From the NCBI GenBank assembly GCA_024405635.1, contig JAKSOL010000027.1, positions 1-34,976 of the forward strand: 34,976 nucleotides of DNA, written 5' to 3'. Within the stretch, counting starts at the first letter, position 1; each line of letters starts with the position of its first letter. Origin of the DNA: Salinivirgaceae bacterium. GTDB lineage: Bacteria > Bacteroidota > Bacteroidia > Bacteroidales > SZUA-534. The notes beneath the pieces were generated by a model. It did not search any database, was not told the DNA's origin, and saw only the letters and a program-made list of their open reading frames with translations. Both the position numbers and the translations under genes were made by a program. Positions 20,141-29,311 of this stretch are shown one piece after another.

Positions 20141-20185
20141 TCAATAATTAACACTGCCTTAACACTCGCAATGCCGCGCAAATTC

Positions 20186-20193
20186 TACATTTG
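20186..20193 (+). promoter_or_regulatory. Candidate -7 box for the gldA operon
   Basis: TACATTTG fits TAnnTTTG and ends 18 nt before the gldA ATG. A matching TTG at -33 is not evident. Confidence 0.45.
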
Positions 20194-20211
20194 TGGCTCT
20201 AAACCAGATTT

Positions 20212-21141
20212 ATGAACGTTGTTATTAAGAACTTAACCCAAAAATACGGCAATCAATATGCAGTTGACAACTTGTCGTTTGAAGTTAAGACAGGCGAAAT
20301 TGTTGGATTTTTGGGACCAAATGGTGCAGGTAAAACAACCACAATGAAAGCCATAACAGGCTACATTGAACCTACCGATGGCGAAGTGTTTGTAGGCAAC
20401 ATTTCTGTAACCGAAAACCCAAACGAAACAAAACGCCACATTGGTTATCTGCCAGAGCACAATCCTTTGTATGTAGATATGCCAATAATCGACTACTTGC
20501 GCTATATGGCAGAGCTACAAGGCATTAGCAAAAATAAAATAACCGACCGTGTGCTCGAAATGGTTCATATTTGCGGACTTGAAGGCGAAAAACACAAACT
20601 TATTGGCGAACTTTCAAAAGGCTATCGCCAACGTGTTGGTCTAGCCCAAGCGCTTATTCACGACCCCGAAGTATTGATTCTTGACGAGCCAACCACAGGA
20701 CTCGATCCAAACCAAATATTTGAAATTAGAGAACTGATTAAACGCATAGGACGTGAAAAAACCGTCATTTTAAGTTCGCACATTTTAGCCGAAGTTGAAG
20801 CCACTTGCGACCGCATAATAATCATCAACCACGGCAAAATTGTAGCCAACGGCACAGCTAATCAACTACGCAAAGCTGAACATGGCAACGAAATTGTTCA
20901 AGTGTGCATTGAGGACGCCGACCGCAATGTGGTTTTCGAAAAATTACAGCAAATAAGTTCAATTGAGTTAGTTGACACAAACATTGACAACCCACAAATG
21001 TTTGAAGTTCAAGCAAAAGCAAATCAATCGTGCAAACGCGACATTTTTGCGCTTTGTGTGGCTCAAGGTTGGACTATTACCGAACTACACACCGTTGAAA
21101 CAAAACTTGAAGACGTGTTCCGCGACCTTACACTAAAATAA
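20212..21141 (+). CDS. gldA: ABC transporter ATP-binding protein, GldA type
   Basis: 309 residues. It has all ABC ATPase motifs: Walker A GPNGAGKTTT, Q-loop region YLPEHNPLY, signature LSKGYRQRVGLAQAL, Walker B VLILDEPTTGLDPNQ and the switch SSHILAEV. A C-terminal ~80-residue extension follows. GYLPEHNPLY and LSKGYRQRVGLAQ are characteristic of the GldA branch. In Flavobacterium, GldA works with GldF and GldG in gliding; in non-gliding relatives the same set is an ABC exporter of unknown substrate. The permease partner begins 15 bp downstream, so the two should form a complex at the inner membrane. Confidence 0.92.
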   Translation: MNVVIKNLTQKYGNQYAVDNLSFEVKTGEIVGFLGPNGAGKTTTMKAITGYIEPTDGEVFVGNISVTENPNETKRHIGYLPEHNPLYVDMPIIDYLRYMAELQGISKNKITDRVLEMVHICGLEGEKHKLIGELSKGYRQRVGLAQALIHDPEVLILDEPTTGLDPNQIFEIRELIKRIGREKTVILSSHILAEVEATCDRIIIINHGKIVANGTANQLRKAEHGNEIVQVCIEDADRNVVFEKLQQISSIELVDTNIDNPQMFEVQAKANQSCKRDIFALCVAQGWTITELHTVETKLEDVFRDLTLK

Positions 21142-21156
21142 CCTAACACACTGACA

Positions 21157-23364
21157 ATGAAACACGTATGGACTATTGCCCGCCGCGAATTCCAATCGTT
21201 TTTTGACTCACTTTCAGCCTATATTTTATTAGTTCTGTTTTTGAGTTTCACAGGCATTTTTACATGGATTTACGGCAACGATATATTTATGTACGGACAA
21301 GCATCGTTGCAAATGTTTTTCAACGTTGCATACATATCGCTCTTTTTGCTAATTCCAGCATTAACCATGAAATCGATTGCCGAAGAACGAAAAACCGGCA
21401 CCATTGAAATGCTACTAACAAAGCCAATAACAGTGTGGCAGTTATTGCTTGGCAAATACTTGGCAATACTGATGCTTGTTGCTGTGTGCCTGGCACTTAC
21501 ACTTCCCTACTACATTTCGGTTTCGTGCCTTGGAAACATTGATCATGGCGCTGTAATATGCGGATATATTGGACTTTTGCTTATGTGCAGCGCCTATATT
21601 GCAATAGGACTTTTTGCCAGCTCAATAACAGGAAATCAAATAGTTAGCTTTCTCATATCTATAAGCATTGGAATATTGTTCCACTTTATATTCGATATGA
21701 TGGGTGAACATTTTTCGGGTACTCTTGGGCACTTGGCAAACTCGCTTAATATGAACACCCATTTTGAAAGCATTGCTCGTGGGGTTATTGACTCAAAAGA
21801 CATTATTTACTTTATATCAATCACATTTGCAGCCATTTACGTTGCAAAAAATCAGATAAAACGCAACACATCAAAACTCAACACAGCATTAACACTGGCA
21901 ATTGTGGTTGCAATAAACATTGTAGGTTCATACGCGTTTTTTCGACTCGATTTTACAGGTGACAAACGCTACACACTCAGCAACGCCACTTTATCTATTT
22001 TAGAAAAAGTTGACGAACCTATTACAGTAAAAGCCTATTTTTCAGAAGATTTACCTGCCGAAGTAGCAAAAGGCAAGCAAGATTTTAAAGACTTGCTAAC
22101 AGAATATCACAGCACATCGAGCCACATGATTGAATTTGAGTTTATCAATCCAGCTAGCGACGATATAACAGAACAAGAGGCAATGGATTGTGGCATATTT
22201 CCCATAATGATAAACGTGCGCGAAAAAGACCAGATAAAACAACAAAAAGCATACATGGGCGCCGTTGTGATGAAAGGAAAAAAATCAGAAATAATACCAT
22301 TTGTACGCCCCAACATGTCGGTTGAATACGAACTATCGTCAGCCATACGCAAACTATCGCAAACCAACCGCCCTACTGTAGCCATACTACAAGGCCATGG
22401 CGAACCTTTGCCTGAATTTATGCCACAACTATTATCGGAACTCGAAGTGCTTAACAACATAACCACAGCAACTATTAATGGTAACATTGCAAACCTAAAC
22501 GGCATAAACACGTTGCTGATTATTGCACCAACCGATAGTATTCCGCAAGCCGATTTTGATGCAATTGACCAATTTATGGCAAATGGCGGACGCGTTGCTA
22601 TTGCTATCAATCGCGTAAACGTAAACCTTGACGAATTTGCTGGATTCAGCCAAAACACTGGACTTGAAACTTGGTTACAAACAAAAGACATTACCGTTGA
22701 CAACAAATTTGCAATAGATAGTCGTTGCGCAACCGTTGGCATACAACAGCAACAACCAAACGGCTTTACTACTAGCACTCAAATGATATTCCCCTACATT
22801 CCAATCATCACCCAATTTGCCGACAACGCTATTACAACCGGATTGGAACAAATTCAATTTCAGTTTGTTAGCCCAGTTGTTTACACTGGCGATTCACTTG
22901 CAACCTTCACCACACTTGTAACAACATCAAACCACGCGGCCACACTCAACGTACCACATTATATCGACATGCAAAAAGAGTGGACATTTGCCGATTTTCC
23001 TCTAGCCGAAGTACCTGTGGCTGGACTACTTGAAGGCAACATTGCTGGCGCAAATACCAAAATGGTAATTTTTGGCGATGGCGATTTTGTAATAAACGCA
23101 TCTCCTCGGCAAAAACTTATGCCCGATAATATCAGCCTTATGGCCAACGCAATCGACTACCTAACAGACGACACAGGTTTGATTGAACTTCGCACAAAAG
23201 GCATAACTTCGCGCCCGCTTGATGATGTTGACAATCAAAGTCGAACCATAATTAAATGGATTAACGTTTTGCTACCCATTGTGTTAGCAATTTTTATAGG
23301 CATACTTCGCAAACAACAACAACGCAACTTGCGCATTAAACGAATGGAGGAAGGCTATGTATAA
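21157..23364 (+). CDS. Fused GldF-GldG ABC permease/periplasmic protein
   Basis: 735 residues combining two proteins that are separate in Flavobacterium. Residues 1-235 are a GldF-like ABC-2 permease: it starts WTIARREFQSFF, contains the family motif SIAEERKTGTIEMLLTKPI, and has about six helices. Residues about 240-715 are GldG-like: one helix (ALTLAIVVAINIVGSYAFF), then FRLDFTGDKRYTLSNAT, VKAYFSEDLP, VAILQGHGEPLPE and a C-terminal helix (IIKWINVLLPIVLAIFIGIL) that anchors the periplasmic domain again. The frame is continuous through the junction, so this is a true fusion. It overlaps the DUF4340 gene by 8 bp. The transported substrate is unknown, and the presence of this system does not by itself show gliding. 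Confidence 0.9.
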   Translation: MKHVWTIARREFQSFFDSLSAYILLVLFLSFTGIFTWIYGNDIFMYGQASLQMFFNVAYISLFLLIPALTMKSIAEERKTGTIEMLLTKPITVWQLLLGKYLAILMLVAVCLALTLPYYISVSCLGNIDHGAVICGYIGLLLMCSAYIAIGLFASSITGNQIVSFLISISIGILFHFIFDMMGEHFSGTLGHLANSLNMNTHFESIARGVIDSKDIIYFISITFAAIYVAKNQIKRNTSKLNTALTLAIVVAINIVGSYAFFRLDFTGDKRYTLSNATLSILEKVDEPITVKAYFSEDLPAEVAKGKQDFKDLLTEYHSTSSHMIEFEFINPASDDITEQEAMDCGIFPIMINVREKDQIKQQKAYMGAVVMKGKKSEIIPFVRPNMSVEYELSSAIRKLSQTNRPTVAILQGHGEPLPEFMPQLLSELEVLNNITTATINGNIANLNGINTLLIIAPTDSIPQADFDAIDQFMANGGRVAIAINRVNVNLDEFAGFSQNTGLETWLQTKDITVDNKFAIDSRCATVGIQQQQPNGFTTSTQMIFPYIPIITQFADNAITTGLEQIQFQFVSPVVYTGDSLATFTTLVTTSNHAATLNVPHYIDMQKEWTFADFPLAEVPVAGLLEGNIAGANTKMVIFGDGDFVINASPRQKLMPDNISLMANAIDYLTDDTGLIELRTKGITSRPLDDVDNQSRTIIKWINVLLPIVLAIFIGILRKQQQRNLRIKRMEEGYV

Positions 23365-24277
23365 GAACAAACAATCGACCCGAACACTTACTCTTTTGTT
23401 AGCTGGAATAGTTTTAGTTTCAGTAATAATGATGGTATTAAGCCACCAAAGCGACCGATCGTACAAACGCCACGTTATTAAGACCAATGCCGAAAAAATA
23501 AGCCGTTTCAGCATTACACCAAGCAATGGCGACAGCACATTTCAAGTTATAAAAACCAAAAGCGGATGGGTTGTTCCAATGCCATGGGGAAACGTAGATG
23601 CAAGCGCCTTTAATGTTGAAAAACTACTGCGCTATCTCGATGGAGGAATAGCATCGGACCGTTTAGTTGCCAAACATCCAATGCAGTGGGCCGACTTTGG
23701 GGTGTCTGATAGCCTTGCAACACACGTTATTGCATACCGCAACAACAAAGAGGTTGCCAACTTTTATTGCGGAGGTTTTGAGTTTGAGCCACAAACTCGC
23801 CGCACATGGTGCTACATTCGTTTGGCCGATAATGGCGAAGTTTACTCGGTTGATGGCATTTTAAGCATGTCGCTAAACCGCACACAAGCCGACTTTAGAA
23901 ACAACGACCTTTTAAGTGTGAGCCCTAAAAGCATCAGCAAAATTGAAGTTGAACAAGCCGACTCGTCATACACAATTGAGAGAAATGGCAACTCATTGTT
24001 AATGAACGGCATAGCATGCGATTCAGTTAAGGCCAGCAAATTCATTCATCAAGTATCGAAACTTACCACTCACCTTTTTGCCGATAGCGCTCGCAACCAA
24101 CTTAAACAACCAATTGCAAAAGCCTCAATAACAGCCAATAACAACGTTGTAACAATAACGGCATACAAGGTTAACAATGAAATTGTACTTGAATCGTCGG
24201 CAAACAATGGCAATTTATTTTCTGACGAAAGATTGAACCAAATTTTGTTTACCAAAAAGCAGAATTTGCTACCGTAG
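23357..24277 (+). CDS. DUF4340-domain membrane-anchored protein
   Basis: 306 residues with one N-terminal helix (TLTLLLAGIVLVSVIMMVL), so it is anchored in the inner membrane with a periplasmic domain. The pattern ISRFSITPSNGDSTFQVIKTKSGWVV, then a VEKLLRYLDGG segment and a later ISKIEVEQADSSYTIERNG repeat, is typical of DUF4340. Genes of this family often follow GldG-like ABC components, as here. The 8-bp overlap with the fused GldF-GldG gene points to coupling and a shared complex. Its biochemical role is not known. Confidence 0.82.
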   Translation: MYKNKQSTRTLTLLLAGIVLVSVIMMVLSHQSDRSYKRHVIKTNAEKISRFSITPSNGDSTFQVIKTKSGWVVPMPWGNVDASAFNVEKLLRYLDGGIASDRLVAKHPMQWADFGVSDSLATHVIAYRNNKEVANFYCGGFEFEPQTRRTWCYIRLADNGEVYSVDGILSMSLNRTQADFRNNDLLSVSPKSISKIEVEQADSSYTIERNGNSLLMNGIACDSVKASKFIHQVSKLTTHLFADSARNQLKQPIAKASITANNNVVTITAYKVNNEIVLESSANNGNLFSDERLNQILFTKKQNLLP

Positions 24278-24475
24278 TTTAGCGCCCAAAAATGGCTTCA
24301 ATTTTCAGTTTTAGTAATACACGTAATGCAAAAAGTGATAATTACATCAAGTAACACGCTAACAATCAAACAATTTATTAGTCACAATTAAATTCAAACA
24401 ATTTATGCACCATGCGGTTTTTAACGCATATATTTAACCAATTTTGCGACAGTAATAAAAACCGTAATTGACACA

Positions 24476-25882
24476 ATGGGTGGCATTTTTGGAACAATAG
24501 GCAAGTCGAGTTGCGTAAAAGATTTGTATTACGGAACCGACTACAATTCACATCTTGGGACAAAGCGCGGTGGCATGGCCACACTTTCTGAAAAGGGCTT
24601 TATCCGATCAATTCACAACCTTGAGAGCACATATTTCCGCACCAAATTTGAACCAGATTTGGACAAATTCAGCGGCAATTCAGGCATCGGTGTAATTAGC
24701 GACACCGACTCACAACCAATCATTGTAAACAGCCATTTGGGCAAATTTGCAATGGTTACAGTTGCCAAGGTTAACAACATAAAAGAGTTGGAAACTGGGC
24801 TTTTGCAACGCATGCATCACTTTGCCGAATTTAGCGGTGGCGACACCAACCAAACCGAGTTGTTGGCAATGCTAATAACCGAAGGCAAAGATTTTGTTGA
24901 CGGCATTGAGCGCATTTACAACAACATAAAAGGTTCGGCAACAATGCTTTTGCTAACCGAAAAAGGTTTAATTGCAGCTCGCGATAAATACGGCCGTTTG
25001 CCTTTGGTAATTGGTAAAAAAGAAGGAGCCTACGCCATTACCGGCGAATCGGTTGCCTTTCCAAACCTTGGTTACGAACCTTGCTACGATTTAGGTCCAG
25101 GCGAAATTGTACTTATTACCGCCGACGGCATTGAGCAACTTCGCAAACCAGAAAAGAAAATGCAAGTTTGCTCGTTTATGTGGATATACTACGGATATCC
25201 ACCTTCAACATACGAAGGCATAAACGTTGACGAATTCCGTTTAATGAGCGGCAAACTTATGGCCGAAACCGATGATGTAAAACCTGACTATGTTGGTGCT
25301 ATTCCTGATTCGGGTATTGGTCATGCACTTGGTTACTCTCATGGTTTGGGCGTTCCTTATCGTCGTGCAATTATTAAATACACACCAACTTGGCCTCGTA
25401 GCTTTACCCCAACAAACCAAACAATGCGCGAGTTGGTTGCTAGTATGAAACTTGTGCCAAACCGTGCCATGCTAAACGGCAAACGAGTTATGCTTTGCGA
25501 CGATTCAATAGTTCGTGGTACACAGTTGCGCGACAACGTAAAAGTACTTTACGATTACGGAGCAAAAGAAGTTCACATGCGCATCAGCTGTCCTCCATTG
25601 TTGTTCAGCTGCCCATTCATCAACTTCTCGGCTTCAAAATCAATTTTGGAACTTATTACACGCCGCATTGTTCAAGAATTTGAGGGCGACATTGATGCTC
25701 ACATTGACGAGTACATTACCCCAGGAACTGAGCGTTACAAGAAAATGGTTGACGAAATTTGCAAACGTTTAGGTATGGATTCGCTTAAATTCAACACACT
25801 TGAGAATGTGATAAAAGCAATTGGACTACCTAAAGAATGTGTTTGCACTCATTGTTTCGACGGAAGTAGCTGCGGACACTAA
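24476..25882 (+). CDS. PurF-like amidophosphoribosyltransferase paralogue lacking the catalytic cysteine
   Basis: 468 residues. The N-terminal half has the class II glutamine amidotransferase (Ntn) fold pattern, with HLGTKRGGMA, GDTNQTELLAML and IKGSATMLLLTEKGLIAARDK. The C-terminal half is a phosphoribosyltransferase domain with PRPP motif VMLCDDSIVRGTQ. In active PurF the protein starts Met-Cys-Gly and Cys becomes the N-terminal nucleophile. Here it starts MGGIFG, so that cysteine is absent and glutamine hydrolysis by the normal mechanism is not possible. The C-terminus keeps a Cys-rich end (ECVCTHCFDGSSCGH), in the place of the CxxCF(D/T)G iron-sulfur ligands of Bacillus-type PurF. It could use free ammonia or have a regulatory or other role. 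A terminator follows the gene. Confidence 0.85.
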   Translation: MGGIFGTIGKSSCVKDLYYGTDYNSHLGTKRGGMATLSEKGFIRSIHNLESTYFRTKFEPDLDKFSGNSGIGVISDTDSQPIIVNSHLGKFAMVTVAKVNNIKELETGLLQRMHHFAEFSGGDTNQTELLAMLITEGKDFVDGIERIYNNIKGSATMLLLTEKGLIAARDKYGRLPLVIGKKEGAYAITGESVAFPNLGYEPCYDLGPGEIVLITADGIEQLRKPEKKMQVCSFMWIYYGYPPSTYEGINVDEFRLMSGKLMAETDDVKPDYVGAIPDSGIGHALGYSHGLGVPYRRAIIKYTPTWPRSFTPTNQTMRELVASMKLVPNRAMLNGKRVMLCDDSIVRGTQLRDNVKVLYDYGAKEVHMRISCPPLLFSCPFINFSASKSILELITRRIVQEFEGDIDAHIDEYITPGTERYKKMVDEICKRLGMDSLKFNTLENVIKAIGLPKECVCTHCFDGSSCGH

Positions 25883-25906
25883 TTGAAGAAAAATACTTAG
25901 CCAAGT

Positions 25907-25940
25907 AAAAAGCGGTTCCTACATCAGAAACCGCTTTTTT
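25907..25940. terminator. Bidirectional terminator between the PurF-like and HAD genes
   Basis: AAAAAGCGGTT (25907-25917) pairs with AACCGCTTTTT (25929-25939) around an 11-nt loop. T-runs occur on both strands. It ends the PurF-like transcript and may also stop the convergent HAD transcript. Confidence 0.85.
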
Positions 25941-25995
25941 TATGCTTCAAATTTTTTTCAAATTGCATAGTTGGGGTTCGTTCCCAAAAGGATTT

Positions 25996-26667
25996 TTATT
26001 TCAACACATCGAGTGTCAATCCTTCAAACCCATCACGAAGTTGGTAAACGTTACCAATCTCAGCAACTTTTGCAGTATCAAGAGTAGGTTCAACCGCAAC
26101 AATGCGACCAATGCCTGCAGCCACAGCCGAACGAATTCCAGCATACGAATCTTCGAAAACCAAACAATTTTGAGGTTTTACGCCAAGCACTTCTGCTGCT
26201 TTTAGAAAAATATCGGGAGCTGGTTTGCCCGGATATGTTCCATCATCGTACACAACTTTCTGAAAATCAAACCATTTACTCAACCCCAAATGGCTGAAAT
26301 AAAATTCCACATTTGGACGATACGAACCTGTAGCAATGGTAAATGGCACATTGGTAGGTTTCAGCTGATTAAGAAAATCTTCAACGCCGGGAGCTAAATC
26401 AAACAAACCACCAGGTGCTGCACATCGCGTGCGATATGTCAATTCCTTTTCTTCTGTTATACGCTCCAGCTCCGCCGCATCAGGTTCTCTTCCTAGTAAA
26501 TATTTAATAATCTGATAGTTGGTCCTTCCTTGCAAATTGGCATAAAACTCATCAATACCAAGAGGTTTTTGGCGAAGAGTAGCCGCCATTTCAATCCAAA
26601 CTCGCTCGTGCAGTGGAGAGTCGAGAAACATTGTTCCGTTAAAATCAAAAACAACAGCCTGTATCAT
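25996..26667 (-). CDS. HAD-family phosphatase / phosphoglucomutase-like protein
   Basis: 223 residues, with a Rossmann HAD core and a helical C1 cap inserted after motif I. Motif I is FDFNGTMF with nucleophile D8. The residue two places on, normally Asp (acid/base), is Asn10. Motif II is TIATGS, motif III includes KPAPDIF and motif IV is VFEDSYAGIRSA. The layout is closest to beta-phosphoglucomutase-like and sugar-phosphate phosphatases. With Asn10 the catalysis may be slower or different, although DxN variants do occur in the family. The substrate is unknown. It diverges from the M16 gene pair; a TACTTTTG -7 box lies 38 nt upstream of the ATG. Confidence 0.85.
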   Translation of the reverse strand: MIQAVVFDFNGTMFLDSPLHERVWIEMAATLRQKPLGIDEFYANLQGRTNYQIIKYLLGREPDAAELERITEEKELTYRTRCAAPGGLFDLAPGVEDFLNQLKPTNVPFTIATGSYRPNVEFYFSHLGLSKWFDFQKVVYDDGTYPGKPAPDIFLKAAEVLGVKPQNCLVFEDSYAGIRSAVAAGIGRIVAVEPTLDTAKVAEIGNVYQLRDGFEGLTLDVLK

Positions 26668-26704
26668 AAACTTTTACATTTGAATCAGTATAAAATTATT
26701 CGCA

Positions 26705-26712
26705 CAAAAGTA
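26705..26712 (-). promoter_or_regulatory. -7 box of the HAD gene
   Basis: Read on the minus strand, TACTTTTG (26712-26705) is identical to the box in front of tRNA-Ser and lies 37 nt upstream of the ATG at 26667. A -33 TTG is not evident. Confidence 0.5.
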
Positions 26713-26739
26713 ATGCAAGTATGCGAACCGTTTTGTAAG

Positions 26740-26747
26740 TATATTTG
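26740..26747 (+). promoter_or_regulatory. -7 box of the M16 peptidase operon; decides the start
   Basis: TATATTTG is identical to the tRNA-Val box. The longest downstream frame opens at a TTG (26745-26747) inside this box, so translation more likely begins at the ATG at 26775, about 28 nt further on. Confidence 0.65.
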
Positions 26748-26774
26748 CATAGATATGACATCACACTGAACATC

Positions 26775-28013
26775 ATGATAAAATTTGACCGATTTACATT
26801 AGACAACGGACTCACCGTAATTGTACATAGCGACCCAACATCGCAAACAGCAACGGTAAACTTATTGTATAAAGTTGGAGCTCGCAACGAACGTCCCGAG
26901 CGAACTGGATTTGCCCACTTGTTTGAACACTTGATGTTTGAAGGCTCGAAAAACGTAAAAGATTTTGACCACCAACTGCAACTTGCCGGCGGTGATAACA
27001 ACGCATACACAACCAACGACTATACAAACTACTACATTAACCTTCCAAAGCAGAATTTGGAAACAGCATTTTGGCTTGAGTCGGACCGAATGCTGGAACT
27101 TGACCTTACACAAGAAAAACTCGACATTCAGAAAGGTGTTGTAATTGAAGAGTTTAACCAACGATATTTGAACCAACCTTACGGCGATTGGATGCTTAAA
27201 CTGCGCCCACTAGCCTACAAAAAACATCCATACCGATGGGCAACAATAGGCATGGACACTAGCCATATTGCAAATGCCACACTTGACGAAGTAAAGGACT
27301 TTTTCTATTCGTTTTACGCACCCAACAATGCCATTCTTTCGGTTGCTGGAAACGTTGAAACTGAACAAGTTAAGCAACTTGCCGAAAAATGGTTTGGACC
27401 AATTCCAATGCGCACAATACGCAAATGTGTAATTGAGCCAGAGCCTGAACAAACTGCACCTCGACTCCTAAACATTGAGGGCAATGTTCCTTGCAACAGC
27501 ATATACATGGCTTACCACATGGCCGACCGCCGCTCTCCCGAGTTTTACACTGCCGACCTTATTACCGACATATTGGCAGGTGGCGACTCTTCGCGAATTC
27601 CTTTAAACCTTATAAAACGAGACAAAATTTTTTCGCAAGCAAATGCTGCAATAACAGGCAGTTACGACTCTGGTTTGGTTATCTTGCAAGGTAAAATGAA
27701 CAACGGAATAAGCTTTGAACAAGCCCAAGAAGCTTTACAAAACGAAGCCGACTTGCTTTGGAAAGAACTTGTGAGCAACCACGAACTACAAAAAGTAAAA
27801 AACTGCTTAGAAATTAAAAAAGCTGTGTCGGAAATTGGAAACGAAACCAAAGCCGAAATTTTAGCTATTGGCGAAATGCTTGGCGATGCAAACCTGATAA
27901 ACTCAATTGTTGAAAGATATCAGCACGTAACCCCCGAATCGCTTGCCGCTGAAGCAAAAAAGATTTTCTCTGTCAACAACCGATCTACCATTTTTTACAA
28001 AGCTAGGAACTGA
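26775..28013 (+). CDS. M16 zinc peptidase, catalytic subunit
   Basis: From the ATG at 26775 the protein has 412 residues (MIKFDRFTLDNGLTVIVHSD). The inverted zinc motif HLFEHLMFEGS gives zinc ligands H48 and H52 and catalytic E51; the downstream EEFNQRYLNQPYG segment supplies the third ligand. No signal peptide is seen with this start, so it appears cytoplasmic. Length and layout fit the M16B (processing-peptidase-like) half-size subunits, which work as heterodimers with a non-catalytic partner. The partner is the next gene, 2 bp downstream. Substrates are unknown; relatives degrade peptides or process small precursors. Confidence 0.9.
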   Translation: MIKFDRFTLDNGLTVIVHSDPTSQTATVNLLYKVGARNERPERTGFAHLFEHLMFEGSKNVKDFDHQLQLAGGDNNAYTTNDYTNYYINLPKQNLETAFWLESDRMLELDLTQEKLDIQKGVVIEEFNQRYLNQPYGDWMLKLRPLAYKKHPYRWATIGMDTSHIANATLDEVKDFFYSFYAPNNAILSVAGNVETEQVKQLAEKWFGPIPMRTIRKCVIEPEPEQTAPRLLNIEGNVPCNSIYMAYHMADRRSPEFYTADLITDILAGGDSSRIPLNLIKRDKIFSQANAAITGSYDSGLVILQGKMNNGISFEQAQEALQNEADLLWKELVSNHELQKVKNCLEIKKAVSEIGNETKAEILAIGEMLGDANLINSIVERYQHVTPESLAAEAKKIFSVNNRSTIFYKARN

Positions 28014-28015
28014 AT

Positions 28016-29299
28016 ATGAACAACTTAGATAGAACAAAAGCACCATCTTTCAAACAAATTGAAAGCATTTCACTTCCAAACCTTACAACTGGAAGATTAA
28101 GCAACGGTATTCAGTTTACAAGCATAAGCGGCAATGCAAACGACGTTGTTCAAATTGACATTTTTTTCAGAGCTGGCGCCATATTCTGCGACAAACCATA
28201 CGTGGCTGCATTTTGCTCGCAAATGATGTATGAAGGAACAACAAAGCATACCGCTCAACAAATTGCCGACGAACTTGAATTTTACGGCATCAGTCTTACC
28301 ATTCAATCAGACAAGCAGTTTGCAAATCTTTCTATAATGTGTTTAAGCAAATATGCCGAACATGCTCTAAATCTTGTTTTGGAAATAATTTGCGAAAGCA
28401 ACTTCCCTCAAAACGAGCTTGACATTATTAAAAACCAAAGCATTCAGGATTTGCTTATAAACCAAGAAAAAACCACACAAATTGCACGAAAGGAAATGTA
28501 CACAACCCTTTATGGTGCAAATCACGTGCTTGGTCGCAAGCAATCAATCGACTTAATAAACGCAGTTTCGCAATCGGACCTTATCAATTTTCACAAAAAG
28601 CACTACACTGCCGCAAACTGTCATTTGGTTATAACCAGCAACCAATCGAGCAACTTAATTTCGCTGATAGACAAACACTTATCAGCCATACCACAAGGGC
28701 AAAAAGCAATTTATCCGGTGCAACCCCAAATGCCAGCAATAAGCAACAACCCAATAATTATTGAAAAAGAAAACACCGTTCAATCGAGTTTGTGCATCGG
28801 TTCGCAAGGAATTGATATAACTCACCCCGACTTTAACGATATGTACATTTGCAGAATTATTTTTGGCGGTTTCTTTGGCTCACGATTGATGAAAAATATT
28901 CGAGAAGACAAAGGCCTAACCTATGGTATTTATGCAAGTTCGGTGCTATATCCTTTTGGCAGTACACTAATAATTGGGGCCGATATAAAACAAGGCTGTT
29001 CAGCACAAACTTTAACCGAAATTCGCAACGAGATTGACCGAATGCAAAACGAGCCAATAAGCGCCAACGAACTGAGCATTGCCCGAAACTACATTATGGG
29101 TAGCATGCTTCAATTGTTTGACGGACCATTTAATAGCATTCAAGCAATAAACCTAATCAACCAATTTGATGTTACAATTGACCATTTTGCACAACGACAA
29201 CAACGGGTTCAAGCAATAACACCAAACGAAATAATGGAAGCTGCCCGCAAGTATCTTGTACCCGAAAAAATGGTAACAGTAATAGTTGGCAAACCATAA
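28016..29299 (+). CDS. M16 family non-catalytic partner subunit
   Basis: 427 residues with the M16 fold: TTGRLSNGIQFTSIS at the start, then VDIFFRAGAIF-type strands, and near the C-terminus NIREDKGLTYGIYASSV, which matches the Arg/Tyr substrate-binding region of M16 proteins. At the position of HxxEH the sequence reads VAAFCSQMMYEGT, so the zinc site is missing. This is the normal pattern for the second subunit of an M16B pair. It begins 2 bp after the catalytic subunit gene and surely forms a complex with it. The complementary split of active site and R/Y region supports heterodimer function. Confidence 0.88.
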   Translation: MNNLDRTKAPSFKQIESISLPNLTTGRLSNGIQFTSISGNANDVVQIDIFFRAGAIFCDKPYVAAFCSQMMYEGTTKHTAQQIADELEFYGISLTIQSDKQFANLSIMCLSKYAEHALNLVLEIICESNFPQNELDIIKNQSIQDLLINQEKTTQIARKEMYTTLYGANHVLGRKQSIDLINAVSQSDLINFHKKHYTAANCHLVITSNQSSNLISLIDKHLSAIPQGQKAIYPVQPQMPAISNNPIIIEKENTVQSSLCIGSQGIDITHPDFNDMYICRIIFGGFFGSRLMKNIREDKGLTYGIYASSVLYPFGSTLIIGADIKQGCSAQTLTEIRNEIDRMQNEPISANELSIARNYIMGSMLQLFDGPFNSIQAINLINQFDVTIDHFAQRQQRVQAITPNEIMEAARKYLVPEKMVTVIVGKP

Positions 29300-29311
29300 C
29301 ACAGCCACCGC

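Noticed and set aside
22107..22778. A 223-codon minus-strand frame
   Set aside because: It lies wholly opposite the GldG-like part of the fused ABC protein. Its length follows from the codon bias of the sense strand and it has no recognisable domain.
26745..26774. TTG start for the catalytic M16 subunit
   Set aside because: The TTG is part of the TATATTTG promoter element; the ATG at 26775 gives the usual family N-terminus.
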